Assembly: GCA_002720745.1 (NCBI GenBank)
Contig: PBJO01000007.1
Coordinates: forward strand, 84,156 to 148,155
Direction of reading: 5' to 3'
Origin: Balneola sp.
GTDB lineage: Bacteria; Bacteroidota; Rhodothermia; Balneolales; Balneolaceae
DNA: 64,000 nt
This document shows positions 55,670 through 64,000 of this stretch, piece after piece. Below the pieces are notes generated by a model, which saw only the letters and a program-made list of their open reading frames with translations, was not told where the DNA came from and searched no databases. Both the position numbers and the translations under genes were made by a program. Position 1 is the first letter of the stretch; each line of letters begins with the position of its first letter.

Positions 55670-55739
55670 GCTATTTTTTTTAAAATACCTTCTTATTTAG
55701 TGTCTTGCACATCTACTCAAGTACTGATCTTTAATAGTT

Positions 55740-58316
55740 CTATTTTATCAAAGTCATTTTTTTACTGAACACTCCTGAATTGGTGTGAAGTTGATATACG
55801 TACACACCACTTGCTAATGTAGCAGCTTTGAAGCGGTAACTATGTTCACCAGCTAAATGCCAGCCCTGTGTTAGTATATCAACCTGTCGTCCTAACATAT
55901 CATACAGAACAAGACTTACTTCTTGTGCTTCTGGTAGACTAAAACGTATGTTAGTGCTAGGATTAAATGGGTTAGGGTAGTTTTGTTGTAATATTATTTC
56001 ATTAGGCATATCGTCACCAACCATAACTTCATTTTGGTCCTCATTTGAAATACCTGTAGCCACCTCTACAACACGAAGATCATCAAAGAGTACGAACCCT
56101 TGGCTAGCATTCCCTTCGCTGTAGCTAAGCTGAAAACTGTCAATGTATACGTTTCCGTTTAGGTTACCATTTCCATTTACCCATCCTACAATCGGATCTG
56201 TTCCTAAATTCCATGTGACTAATTTCCATCCAATCCAATCAATGGGAATCCAAGTACTGCCCTCTAAATGATTATTTCCATCTCGTAGCATAAACCGAAA
56301 AGGATTGCCTGATCCGTCACCAAAAATGAACACCTGTAAGAGATTATTATTGGTAAATTTTGGAGAGCTAGAATTTCTATATACGCGAATAAGATGCTCT
56401 GAATCGCTAGTATTCCAGCCATATTGTATACGCATGGCTTGAGGGCTTCCAGTGAGTTTATTGGTCCACTCAGTTTCAGCAAGACGAGTAGTAACCTCTC
56501 CAATGTATCCTGTTGTACTACCACTTTGAGAAGGAAACCACCACGGAGAAAAATCACCATCAAAGGCATCAATGATACTTTTAATACGAATACCTTGATT
56601 GGTCGTTGGAAAACTTTTTAGTATTCCCTTGCCTAAAGCATTACCTAAAGTATCGCTAATATGCTTTGAGATACTAAGTAAATGATAAGTGTTAGGCAGT
56701 AATGGTTCACTCGGAAAGTAATTAAGCACACTCTCTGAACCTACTTGATAATAAGCTAGCGCACCTGGTATTCTTCGGCCAGTGGTTAAATAGTACATAG
56801 TGGTAGAATCAAAGGATGCAGTATCTAATGGTTCATTGAACCGAATTGATGCGATAGGAAATTGATCAATTCCAACTCCTGAGCTAGGAAAGATATCGGA
56901 GCTTATGGGAGCCATAATATCAGCAGGGGAGGTTGAGAAAGATAGAATGAAGCTTCCACCTGCTTCACCATCTGCGTCACCATCAAATCCATGTGCATAA
57001 GGCGAAGCATCGGTTGCGCTATCCATAATTTCAAGGGTATAATCAGTCACAAATGCAAAATTAGCTGATGAAATTTTCAGAGTTGATCCAGATAACCAGG
57101 TGTACGCTAGATTTTCAACATTAGGTGTGAGTGTCAATGCATTTTCCACAGAGGCTTTATTCATCATACGACTAAACTCAAGCACTAAAGGCTCTCCAAT
57201 ATCTAGAGAACTACAGGAATCCAAGGATACAGAAGCCACATAAGGTTCAATATTCGAGTTTAGTTCGTTGTCTGCAAAGCTAAAGTCGTCAGTTAACACA
57301 TTAATTTCCAAGGTGTCAGAATAATAACCGTCTGCTTCATAAATAATTTCTTGAACGCCATTTGGGAGATTTTCTAAATAGAAAAAACCATTTGCTAACT
57401 GTTCTGCAGGACTTGAGTAAGCAGAAAATAAGGATTCAAAACTGTCAGTGGTATAACTCTTATCACCGATGTGTATCGCCGCTCCATTGATTGCTTGACC
57501 ATTGTCTGCGTCTGTTAAAACGCCAGTTACAATACCAACAGTTGGTCGTTGATTTATGCCCATATACTCTAGCACAGACCAAAAGTGAGATTGGGCCTCG
57601 AGTCGCTTATATTCGGCATTCATATTTAGCTGCTGTTGCCGGGGATTGGTATGAAATCCGCCTTCACTGAGCACTGAAGCCATACTGGATTCTCGGTTAA
57701 CATGTAAATAAGGATATTGCCTGGAGTGGGAGGCAACCGAACTCCCTTGATAGAAGTTTCGATCTGCGTAATTACCACGGGTTCCAACTCGCATGGCTGC
57801 GGATAAATTGGTAATCATTAAATCACCCATTTCTTTGCCACCCTTGGGGTTTTTTTCGACAGTAACACCTCCGGATCTCCAACCACCGTGGAGCATCAGC
57901 GTACTATTGGCAGACGCAGGTCCAGCATCGGAATGAATCGAGTGAAAAAAATCAGCAGCTAAAGCATTGGCTCGATCTGTTCGTTGCGAAAGACTGACAG
58001 AAATCTGGTCATTATCTCGACTTATGTAGACTGTATCAATGTCTGTAGTAGTTAGCAGCATTTCACGGAGTGCTAGACCGATACGGAGCACTTTTTCTGC
58101 TTCTGAATAATTGTAAAGACCTTGATTTTCAGTCCTACTATGACCTGGATCCAAAAATATGGACCATCCTGAAAGACCAGTCACTTCTTGAGCGGTTGCT
58201 ATTGTGGATATAAGTGATGAGAAAAAAAAAAGGGTCACTAATATAGTTAAGCCCCACTGCGTAGAGTTGAAGTTTTGTTTGTTTGTTATATGCTGAAAAA
58301 TAGAGTTAGCAGGCAT
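55740..58316 (-). CDS. Secreted N-acetylmuramoyl-L-alanine amidase with T9SS sorting domain
   Basis: From ATG 58316 this is 858 residues (a frame from 58319 would use TTG). After the signal peptide the Amidase_3 domain (about 50-250) has zinc ligands in LDPGHSRT, NYSEAEKVL and FHSIHSDAG, and the catalytic Glu in SVLSEGGFHTNP. Then come a carboxypeptidase-like domain (VTGVLTDADNGQAINGAAIH), Big_5-type Ig domains (GVGIDQFPIASIRFNEPLD), a jelly-roll-like region, and a T9SS C-terminal domain with NYPNPFNPST and SGVYVYQL. It should be released outside the cell, so it may act on other bacteria's walls or shed fragments. Confidence 0.88.
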   Translation of the reverse strand: MPANSIFQHITNKQNFNSTQWGLTILVTLFFFSSLISTIATAQEVTGLSGWSIFLDPGHSRTENQGLYNYSEAEKVLRIGLALREMLLTTTDIDTVYISRDNDQISVSLSQRTDRANALAADFFHSIHSDAGPASANSTLMLHGGWRSGGVTVEKNPKGGKEMGDLMITNLSAAMRVGTRGNYADRNFYQGSSVASHSRQYPYLHVNRESSMASVLSEGGFHTNPRQQQLNMNAEYKRLEAQSHFWSVLEYMGINQRPTVGIVTGVLTDADNGQAINGAAIHIGDKSYTTDSFESLFSAYSSPAEQLANGFFYLENLPNGVQEIIYEADGYYSDTLEINVLTDDFSFADNELNSNIEPYVASVSLDSCSSLDIGEPLVLEFSRMMNKASVENALTLTPNVENLAYTWLSGSTLKISSANFAFVTDYTLEIMDSATDASPYAHGFDGDADGEAGGSFILSFSTSPADIMAPISSDIFPSSGVGIDQFPIASIRFNEPLDTASFDSTTMYYLTTGRRIPGALAYYQVGSESVLNYFPSEPLLPNTYHLLSISKHISDTLGNALGKGILKSFPTTNQGIRIKSIIDAFDGDFSPWWFPSQSGSTTGYIGEVTTRLAETEWTNKLTGSPQAMRIQYGWNTSDSEHLIRVYRNSSSPKFTNNNLLQVFIFGDGSGNPFRFMLRDGNNHLEGSTWIPIDWIGWKLVTWNLGTDPIVGWVNGNGNLNGNVYIDSFQLSYSEGNASQGFVLFDDLRVVEVATGISNEDQNEVMVGDDMPNEIILQQNYPNPFNPSTNIRFSLPEAQEVSLVLYDMLGRQVDILTQGWHLAGEHSYRFKAATLASGVYVYQLHTNSGVFSKKMTLIK

Positions 58317-58414
58317 CAAAATTGTAAGTAAAGCGTTACAGGACGAGAATTTTATTGATTTTTTTAGATGAAGAATGACAATTTTAGATTTGGTTATATG
58401 CGATATTCTCTTAG

Positions 58415-59515
58415 CTATCTAAGAGGTAATAAGTAAACATGACCAGTTTCTGGATCATTAAATAAAATAGAATCCCCATAAGGCGACCAACTAGGATTTA
58501 AAGTGATCAAATCGATCTTAGTAGTGATTTCAACTCTACTAAGTGAATCGGTTCCAAAGACAACAAGTTCGGCGGCGGTAAATGTATACCCATTATCTTG
58601 GGTTTCCATCGCTACTAAATACCTACTATCTGGAGACCAGCTAGGGCGATAAGCTTCACCTAAAAAGCGGAGATTATCTCCATTGCTATTCATAAGGTAT
58701 AGCCCCTCACCATAACGCTCAAAAGCAACGAATTTTCCATCTGGTGATTGAACTAAATTCAATATTTTTGCTTCTGCATCATCAAATGGTGAAACTGGCT
58801 CCATGTAACTATCGCTCTCGCTGACGCGGTATATTTTTTCATCTACTATCATAAGCCGGTTACGGTCATCTGGGATCGCAGGCTTTAGTCGTTCAGGCAA
58901 TTCAACTCCTGTTTCAGCTCTTATTAAACCGTCTCTGGAAGAAATTATAGCCGTTGATTCATATCCTATCCATTCTGGATCGCCTTGGTATCCCATGCTG
59001 TATTCATTGAGTCGTTTAGTTGTCCCCGCATCCGTACCATATAGCTGTAAAGCACTCATTTTTTTTCGGTCTCGATATATATGATGAGTTGATAAAATCC
59101 ATTCACCATCCAAGGACCAATCGTATCCAAAACCAGCTTGTACGCTGGTAAGTTTACGCATGTTAGTTACATAGATACTGTCTTGCTGGGTATAATCGGC
59201 AACCCATAGGCCGAAATAATTTGGCCCAGTAAATGCAATATGCTCCCCATCGGGTGAAAAATGAGCATTCATGAATGGAAGTTCATCACCCCGAATAAGC
59301 ACAATGGGTGGTTGTGGATTAAACAGTGAATTAGAATCAGATGCATTTATTCCCTGCTCAATGAGTTGTAATTGTTCATTATTCACAGATTCAGTAGTAT
59401 TTTCTTGGGCAAAGACTGGGTTTAACTGACCTGCAAAAAGGAAGGTAACTGTAGCAATCAAGCGGATCTTTAATTCGCTGGATAAATTGGTAATTCTGCA
59501 TGTGTTTTTGTGCAT
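58415..59515 (-). CDS. Exported PD40/TolB-like beta-propeller protein
   Basis: From ATG 59515 this has 366 residues and a signal peptide ending NPVFAQ; a longer frame would start at TTG 59521. Repeated WD40-like PD40 units are visible: MNAHFSPDGEHIAFTGP, GYDWSLDGEWILSTHH, VQSPDGKFVAFERYG, SWSPDSRYLVAME and SWSPYGDSILFND, about five to six blades. Such propellers bind proteins or glycans in the periplasm. It is not in a Tol-Pal locus. It lies between the secreted amidase and AmpG-like genes on the same strand, so a role with wall fragments is likely but unproven. Confidence 0.78.
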   Translation of the reverse strand: MHKNTCRITNLSSELKIRLIATVTFLFAGQLNPVFAQENTTESVNNEQLQLIEQGINASDSNSLFNPQPPIVLIRGDELPFMNAHFSPDGEHIAFTGPNYFGLWVADYTQQDSIYVTNMRKLTSVQAGFGYDWSLDGEWILSTHHIYRDRKKMSALQLYGTDAGTTKRLNEYSMGYQGDPEWIGYESTAIISSRDGLIRAETGVELPERLKPAIPDDRNRLMIVDEKIYRVSESDSYMEPVSPFDDAEAKILNLVQSPDGKFVAFERYGEGLYLMNSNGDNLRFLGEAYRPSWSPDSRYLVAMETQDNGYTFTAAELVVFGTDSLSRVEITTKIDLITLNPSWSPYGDSILFNDPETGHVYLLPLR

Positions 59516-59566
59516 AAACAAGGTTGTTACAAAGCTAAAAAAGGTTACATCTCGATTATAATAGTA

Positions 59567-60853
59567 TTACTCATTTTTCTTTTTACCAAAATCGGTTTCT
59601 ATACGTAAAAATGGGGTTATCATTACTATAGGCAAAGCAGATACTAATACCCATATGAAAAAGTATTCATATCCTATTGTCTCTTGAACTAGCCCAGATA
59701 TAGCACCAGGTATACTCATGCCAAACGCCATGAGCGCAGTGCCAAATGCATAATGGGCAGTCTTAAAAGGTCCACGAGCAATGTAAATCAAAAACATTAA
59801 AAAGGCAGCAAAACCAAAGCCATAACCAAACTTTTCTATACCCACTAAACTACTAATTACCCAAAAATTCTCGGGTTGGTTAGCCGCTAAGTACCAGTAG
59901 GCAAGGTTGGGGAGATTCATTATCCCTATCATAGGCCACATCCATACCTTTAGCCCATGCATAGATATGAAAATCCCCCCTAAAATTCCTCCTGCTGTAA
60001 GAGCTAACAAGCCAATTATTCCGTTTATGTAACCAACGTCGGTAACACTTAGTCCAAGACCACCTGCTTCTATACTGTCCATTAAAAATGGAGCTGCCAT
60101 TTTGACTAATTGCCCTTCACCAAAACGGTAGAGTAATACAAAAGCAACAGCTAGTAGAATTTGATCTTTCTTGAAAAATTCTACTATTGTACTCCAAACT
60201 GCTTGTAATGGTGACTCCCCCGCTTTTTCTGCAGGAGCATCTTCAATAGGGAAGGGCAGCATTCGTTGGTGATATCCAAACATGAGAATCATTATCACTG
60301 CGACTATTGCTAAGACGATGGTCCAAGCGAAGGCAGAGTCCATTGTTCGAGTTGCCACAACACCTGCTAAAACGACAAATAAACCTTCGCCACTCCACAT
60401 AGCTAAGCGAAAAAAAGTAGAACGTATGCCTACAAAAAAGGATTGCCGATCATCACTTAACGCTAGCATATAAAAACCATCGGCAGCAATATCATGAGTT
60501 GAGGATGCAAAGGCGACTATAAACAAAAACATTAATGATATTTCAAAGAAGTAGGGTGTCTGCATGGCCATTGCAGCACCTATAAAACTTATCCCGATAA
60601 TGAATTGCATAATGTAGGTCCACCATCGTTTAGTCTTGAAAACATCAACAAAGGGACTCCACAAAGGTTTGAGAGCCCAAGGTAGGCCTAGTAAGCTTGT
60701 GAATAAAGCCAAGCTAGCATTGGAAATACCTAAGTCTTTATACATAATTACTGAAACACTAACTACGATGATATAGGGTATACCTTGGGTGTAATATAGC
60801 GTTGGTATCCACCACCACGGATTTTTTATGGTTGGATTGGAAAAATTAGCCAT
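59567..60853 (-). CDS. ampG: AmpG-like MFS permease
   Basis: This 428-residue protein has about twelve transmembrane helices and the AmpG-type start WIPTLYYTQGIPYIIVVSVS with SLLGLPWALKPLWSPFVDVF, then SSTHDIAADGFYM in the fourth-fifth helix region, which fits AmpG. AmpG brings GlcNAc-anhydroMurNAc-peptides into the cytoplasm in Gram-negative bacteria. In the FCB lineage related permeases sit beside nagZ and other amino-sugar genes, and may carry other wall-derived sugars. Neighbours here support muropeptide or MurNAc uptake; sequence alone does not settle the substrate. Confidence 0.82.
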   Translation of the reverse strand: MANFSNPTIKNPWWWIPTLYYTQGIPYIIVVSVSVIMYKDLGISNASLALFTSLLGLPWALKPLWSPFVDVFKTKRWWTYIMQFIIGISFIGAAMAMQTPYFFEISLMFLFIVAFASSTHDIAADGFYMLALSDDRQSFFVGIRSTFFRLAMWSGEGLFVVLAGVVATRTMDSAFAWTIVLAIVAVIMILMFGYHQRMLPFPIEDAPAEKAGESPLQAVWSTIVEFFKKDQILLAVAFVLLYRFGEGQLVKMAAPFLMDSIEAGGLGLSVTDVGYINGIIGLLALTAGGILGGIFISMHGLKVWMWPMIGIMNLPNLAYWYLAANQPENFWVISSLVGIEKFGYGFGFAAFLMFLIYIARGPFKTAHYAFGTALMAFGMSIPGAISGLVQETIGYEYFFIWVLVSALPIVMITPFLRIETDFGKKKNE

Positions 60854-60959
60854 CTTGGTTAATCTATTTAGAGGATACTATATCTGGAGGAGTGCTTGGA
60901 TTTTTGGCTTTAGTACAATATTTAACAGCCGTGTAATGATTAGTTGTTTTATTTACTAC

Positions 60960-61931
60960 TTATTTTGCGCCTTTCCTGCCTCTTTCTTTAATATCCCCAT
61001 CCGTAAGTCCCAAACGGTATATTCTATTGTACTTATAGAACTTCATGAGTGCAGTACCATCCTCTTCTAAATCAATTGTGCCTTCAATAACTGTTTCTTC
61101 TGGAACTCTATTGATCGATTTATTCATAATTATGCTATAAGTAAGTGATCCTGAAACTGCATTTTCAAGATTACCATAGGTGACTAATGTATCTTTATTT
61201 ATGATTATCTCATCAAAATCTACTTGAACTTCAAAAGATCTAGAGTGACTTGAGCTATCTCTTAATACGGCTGCACCACTGCCAAATCCGCGATGAGAGC
61301 CATGCATTTGCAATAGGTTTTGTGTAGTATGTAAACCTGAAAAGTTTAGGCTGTCAATTTTAGTGAATTCAGAAGATTTACGAGGGTTACTATTCATTCC
61401 TGATTTAGTGGAATGCAGATAAACTTGGTTGACGGCATTTCGACGAAGCTTCGGTCTAGCTATAAAATTGCCTTCTAAATCAATGTATTTTATTTTTTGT
61501 AGGGTAGATATGCTACTGCTAAACATCCCTTTTTCAAAACTACGCTCAAAAGAAAGAGTGTGAACCCCATTGGTACTGTCATAAGTATGTCTGAATGATT
61601 TTTCAAAACCACGTCCACCTCGGTCTTTTTTATCTCTTTTATAAGGAAATGCTTGGTCCTTGCCATAACTAATACCAGTTTCAGAGATATTAGATAAGGC
61701 GTCATATATACTGTTTATAAGCCCCGATTGTTGGTCTGCTATAGAACTTCCCATAATTTCAGCAGCCATATCCAAATCAGTATCACTTATAAGTTCTGTA
61801 TTATTGGAAACTGAAGAGCAACTCCAAAACACTATGCTCAATAACGCGATAAAGAGAAAAAAGTTTATTCTCTTAAATTTGTAAAAGTTTAACAGTCTTG
61901 TTTGTTTAGTGAGATTATTTGAACTCTTCAT
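60960..61931 (-). CDS. Uncharacterised lipoprotein
   Basis: I do not recognise this 323-residue protein. It has a basic start, a hydrophobic stretch and a lipobox-like SIVFWSC (Cys38), so it is probably a membrane-anchored lipoprotein. The mature part is polar and Ser-rich, with charged clusters (YKRDKKDRGGRGFEKSF) and beta-strand-like stretches in the second half (SGSLTYSIIMNK, EGTIDLEEDGTALM). No catalytic motif stands out. It is the first gene of the minus-strand run leading to the AmpG-like, propeller and amidase genes. Confidence 0.6.
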   Translation of the reverse strand: MKSSNNLTKQTRLLNFYKFKRINFFLFIALLSIVFWSCSSVSNNTELISDTDLDMAAEIMGSSIADQQSGLINSIYDALSNISETGISYGKDQAFPYKRDKKDRGGRGFEKSFRHTYDSTNGVHTLSFERSFEKGMFSSSISTLQKIKYIDLEGNFIARPKLRRNAVNQVYLHSTKSGMNSNPRKSSEFTKIDSLNFSGLHTTQNLLQMHGSHRGFGSGAAVLRDSSSHSRSFEVQVDFDEIIINKDTLVTYGNLENAVSGSLTYSIIMNKSINRVPEETVIEGTIDLEEDGTALMKFYKYNRIYRLGLTDGDIKERGRKGAK

Positions 61932-62130
61932 ATTTATAAAAGGTTATATGTTTTTTGTTTGTAAAACAAAGAATAGATATAAACAGCTCTTCTCTGAATT
62001 GTAATAAACAACTGCATTAAATTTTATGCCGCATTCCAAACTACTAGATTCTATAAATTAAACAAAGAAATAAGCATGTACAAAGTAATTAAGAGGAATA
62101 ATTTCAAAAACGATTTACAACAGAATATAG

Positions 62131-62138
62131 TATATTTG
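62131..62138 (+). promoter_or_regulatory. Possible Bacteroidota-type -7 element upstream of ABC exporter
   Basis: TATATTTG matches the TAnnTTTG element of Bacteroidota sigma-ABfr promoters and lies 20 bases before the ABC exporter start. A matching -33 TTG at the usual spacing is not evident, so this is tentative. Confidence 0.25.
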
Positions 62139-62158
62139 ACCAATTATATTGCCATCCC

Positions 62159-63943
62159 ATGAAAGGAATGAATACAGAACGGGTTTCTATTAAATCCTTA
62201 CTAGAAACCCTTAAAGATATATTTAGATTAAGCTTACCCTATAAAACTAGATTTTTCTCAGCCATACTATTGGTAGTAGTGGGTTCTGCAATTTGGCTTA
62301 CGGTACCTCTTGGATTGAGATCGTTACTAGATGCCGTTTTTGAGCAAGAAAACTATGCTTTGCTAAATAAACTTTCTTTGGGATTGATTGGACTTTTTCT
62401 ATCTCAAGCAATTTTTACATTTGGGGGTAACTATCATATTGAATGGGTGGGTGAGCGAGTAATCACCGATTTGCGCAATTCTATATATGCACATTTACAA
62501 AAATTGAGTTTCAGTTTCTTTGCTAATCGAAGATTGGGAGAGCTAACATCCAGATTAAGTAATGATGTAGGATCCATTCGAGTGGCCCTGACAGATTCCC
62601 TGCCACAAATCATTACAATTAGCATAACAATGATTGGATCAGTAAGCCTCATGGTAGTTTTAAATTGGCGATTGAGTTTAGTCATTTTCCTAACTGTTCC
62701 AGTCGTAACAGTTGCTACAAGGTTCTTTGGAAAGAAAATAAGAGCCTTGTCTAAGAATGTTCAAGATAAGTTAGCAGATACTACTGCAATAGCAGAAGAA
62801 ACCCTGAGTGCAATACGGGTGGTTAAATCGTTCACAAGAGAAGAGTATGAAATAAATCGCTATAGACAAGCAACCGAAGAACTTTTTGCTACCTCTAGGC
62901 ACAAAATAGTCTTAACCCAAGTTTTTTGGGCAGGAGTAGGTCTTATGTTTATGGGCACCTTGGTGATGATATTTTGGTATGGTGGTCGGGAAGTGTTATC
63001 AGCTCGTCTTTCAGCTGGTGACTTAGTAGCATTCATTGTGTATGCTTTGAATATAAGCCGGTCCGTAGGTCAGGCATCACGATTATATACTGCCATAAAT
63101 ACCGCGGCAGGTGCGTCTGAGCGTTTATTCGAATTGCAACAAGAAAAGATAGAACAGGATAATAAGTTCAATAAAAAAAACAGCTATAGCAGAAAAACTA
63201 TTAAAGGTAGGGTGGAGTTTGATCAACTTTGTTTTAGTTATGAGGACGGTAAGCAAGTTTTAGATACGCTTAGTTTTGAAATAAATGACGGCCAAACCGT
63301 TGCATTAGTAGGGGAAAGTGGAGCCGGAAAAACTACCTTGTTAAATCTTATTCCCCGATTTTTTAATCCAACTAAAGGGGAGATAAGAATAGATGGAGTA
63401 TCAGTGAATGATTGGAACTTAAATAATTTACGATCCTTTATCTCTGTTGTTCCTCAAGAGACCCACCTTTTTGGAACTAGTATTTATGAAAATATTCGAT
63501 ATGGAAAAATGGACGCAACCAAAACAGAAATTGAACAAGCAGCATTCGATGCGAATGCCCATGAGTTTATTACTCAAATGTCTGATGGCTATCAATCCTT
63601 AATTGGAGAAAAGGGAGTTAAATTAAGTGGAGGTCAGCGGCAGCGTATTGCTATTGCAAGAGCTATACTCAGAAACCCATCCATTTTATTACTCGATGAA
63701 GCAACGTCTTCCTTAGATTCGGTGTCAGAGCGCCAAGTCCAGCAGGCACTTGAACGTCTAATGGAGAATCGAACTACCTTAGTTATAGCGCATCGTTTAT
63801 CAACTATTCAACATGCGGATTGTATACTAGTATTAGAAAGAGGTAAACTGGTTGAATCAGGTACTCATGAGGAATTGCTTTACAAAGAAGGGATCTATGC
63901 AAATCTGTATGAATTACAGTTTTCTGAAAAAGTAAATATATAA
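62159..63943 (+). CDS. ABC exporter, MsbA-like (fused membrane and ATPase domains)
   Basis: This 594-residue half-transporter has a six-helix type I exporter domain (about residues 30-320) and an ATPase domain with Walker A GESGAGKTTLLN, Q-loop VVPQETHLFG, signature LSGGQRQRIAIARAIL, Walker B ILLLDEATSSLDS and H-loop VIAHRLSTI. Homodimers of this group export lipids, lipid A precursors, peptides or drugs. ATG 62159 is the first start, and an ATG at 62168 is also possible. It is divergent from the lipoprotein gene and not visibly part of the wall-recycling run. Confidence 0.9.
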   Translation: MKGMNTERVSIKSLLETLKDIFRLSLPYKTRFFSAILLVVVGSAIWLTVPLGLRSLLDAVFEQENYALLNKLSLGLIGLFLSQAIFTFGGNYHIEWVGERVITDLRNSIYAHLQKLSFSFFANRRLGELTSRLSNDVGSIRVALTDSLPQIITISITMIGSVSLMVVLNWRLSLVIFLTVPVVTVATRFFGKKIRALSKNVQDKLADTTAIAEETLSAIRVVKSFTREEYEINRYRQATEELFATSRHKIVLTQVFWAGVGLMFMGTLVMIFWYGGREVLSARLSAGDLVAFIVYALNISRSVGQASRLYTAINTAAGASERLFELQQEKIEQDNKFNKKNSYSRKTIKGRVEFDQLCFSYEDGKQVLDTLSFEINDGQTVALVGESGAGKTTLLNLIPRFFNPTKGEIRIDGVSVNDWNLNNLRSFISVVPQETHLFGTSIYENIRYGKMDATKTEIEQAAFDANAHEFITQMSDGYQSLIGEKGVKLSGGQRQRIAIARAILRNPSILLLDEATSSLDSVSERQVQQALERLMENRTTLVIAHRLSTIQHADCILVLERGKLVESGTHEELLYKEGIYANLYELQFSEKVNI

Positions 63944-64000
63944 TCTTGTTATAAGACTTTATTATGATCTGTTGTGGCTAATTAGCTATTCAAAAGTTGC

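Noticed and set aside
58415..59515. TolB of the Tol-Pal system.
   Set aside because: Only the PD40 propeller resembles TolB; no tolQRA or pal genes are near and the N-terminal TolB domain is not evident.
1..64000. CRISPR arrays, insertion sequences, tRNA or rRNA genes and prophage.
   Set aside because: No regular repeat-spacer pattern, transposase, integrase or rRNA sequence was seen; only tmRNA was found.

Overview
The window looks like chromosomal DNA from a Balneolota/Rhodothermota-type bacterium, or a close relative in the Bacteroidota/FCB group. The evidence is the AT-rich, gene-dense sequence, TonB-dependent receptors with carboxypeptidase-like N-terminal domains, DUF4249 and DUF4159 proteins, a PorV/PorQ-like protein, and several secreted proteins ending in a type IX secretion (T9SS) sorting domain with the NYPNPFNP motif. 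A bacterial-type lycopene cyclase fits a pigmented marine member. This placement is inferred from gene families; no rRNA gene is present.

Layout. 1-7.3 kb: a BI-1 membrane protein, a decayed merC-like gene, a D-amino-acid-oxidase-like flavoenzyme, ferredoxin-NADP reductase, a DUF502 protein and alaS. 7.3-16.2 kb: one long, tightly packed plus-strand run carrying the pyruvate dehydrogenase genes pdhA-pdhB-pdhC, the dTDP-rhamnose genes rmlA-D-C-B, an EVE-domain gene, a long-form dCTP deaminase and rsmE. 16.3-29.5 kb: lycopene cyclase, threonine aldolase, argD, a palindromic intergenic element, a hisN-like phosphatase, a NatAB-type ABC exporter, glgA, glgC, sucD, an S41 protease and a putative beta-barrel protein. 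29.5-36.3 kb: dnaG, an operon of TonB receptor, DUF4249 and DUF4159, and the tmRNA gene. 36.5-45.7 kb: a second TonB-receptor run with envelope and T9SS-type proteins, ending at a clear intrinsic terminator.

The most interesting part is 45.8-61.9 kb, which I read as a peptidoglycan and amino-sugar breakdown locus. It holds a GHL10-type glycoside hydrolase with a T9SS domain, a metallophosphoesterase gene interrupted by two in-frame TAA codons, a phosphodiester glycosidase, an HGSNAT/NagX-like membrane acetyltransferase next to nagZ, a divergent namZ (GH171 exo-muramidase) with a periplasmic amidase, a second amidase carrying a T9SS domain, a beta-propeller protein, an AmpG-like permease and an uncharacterised lipoprotein. 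Together these could strip peptides from glycan strands outside and inside the outer membrane, trim the strands to GlcNAc and MurNAc, and import the products. No MurNAc-6-phosphate etherase or MurNAc kinase gene is visible here. The window ends with an MsbA-like ABC exporter.
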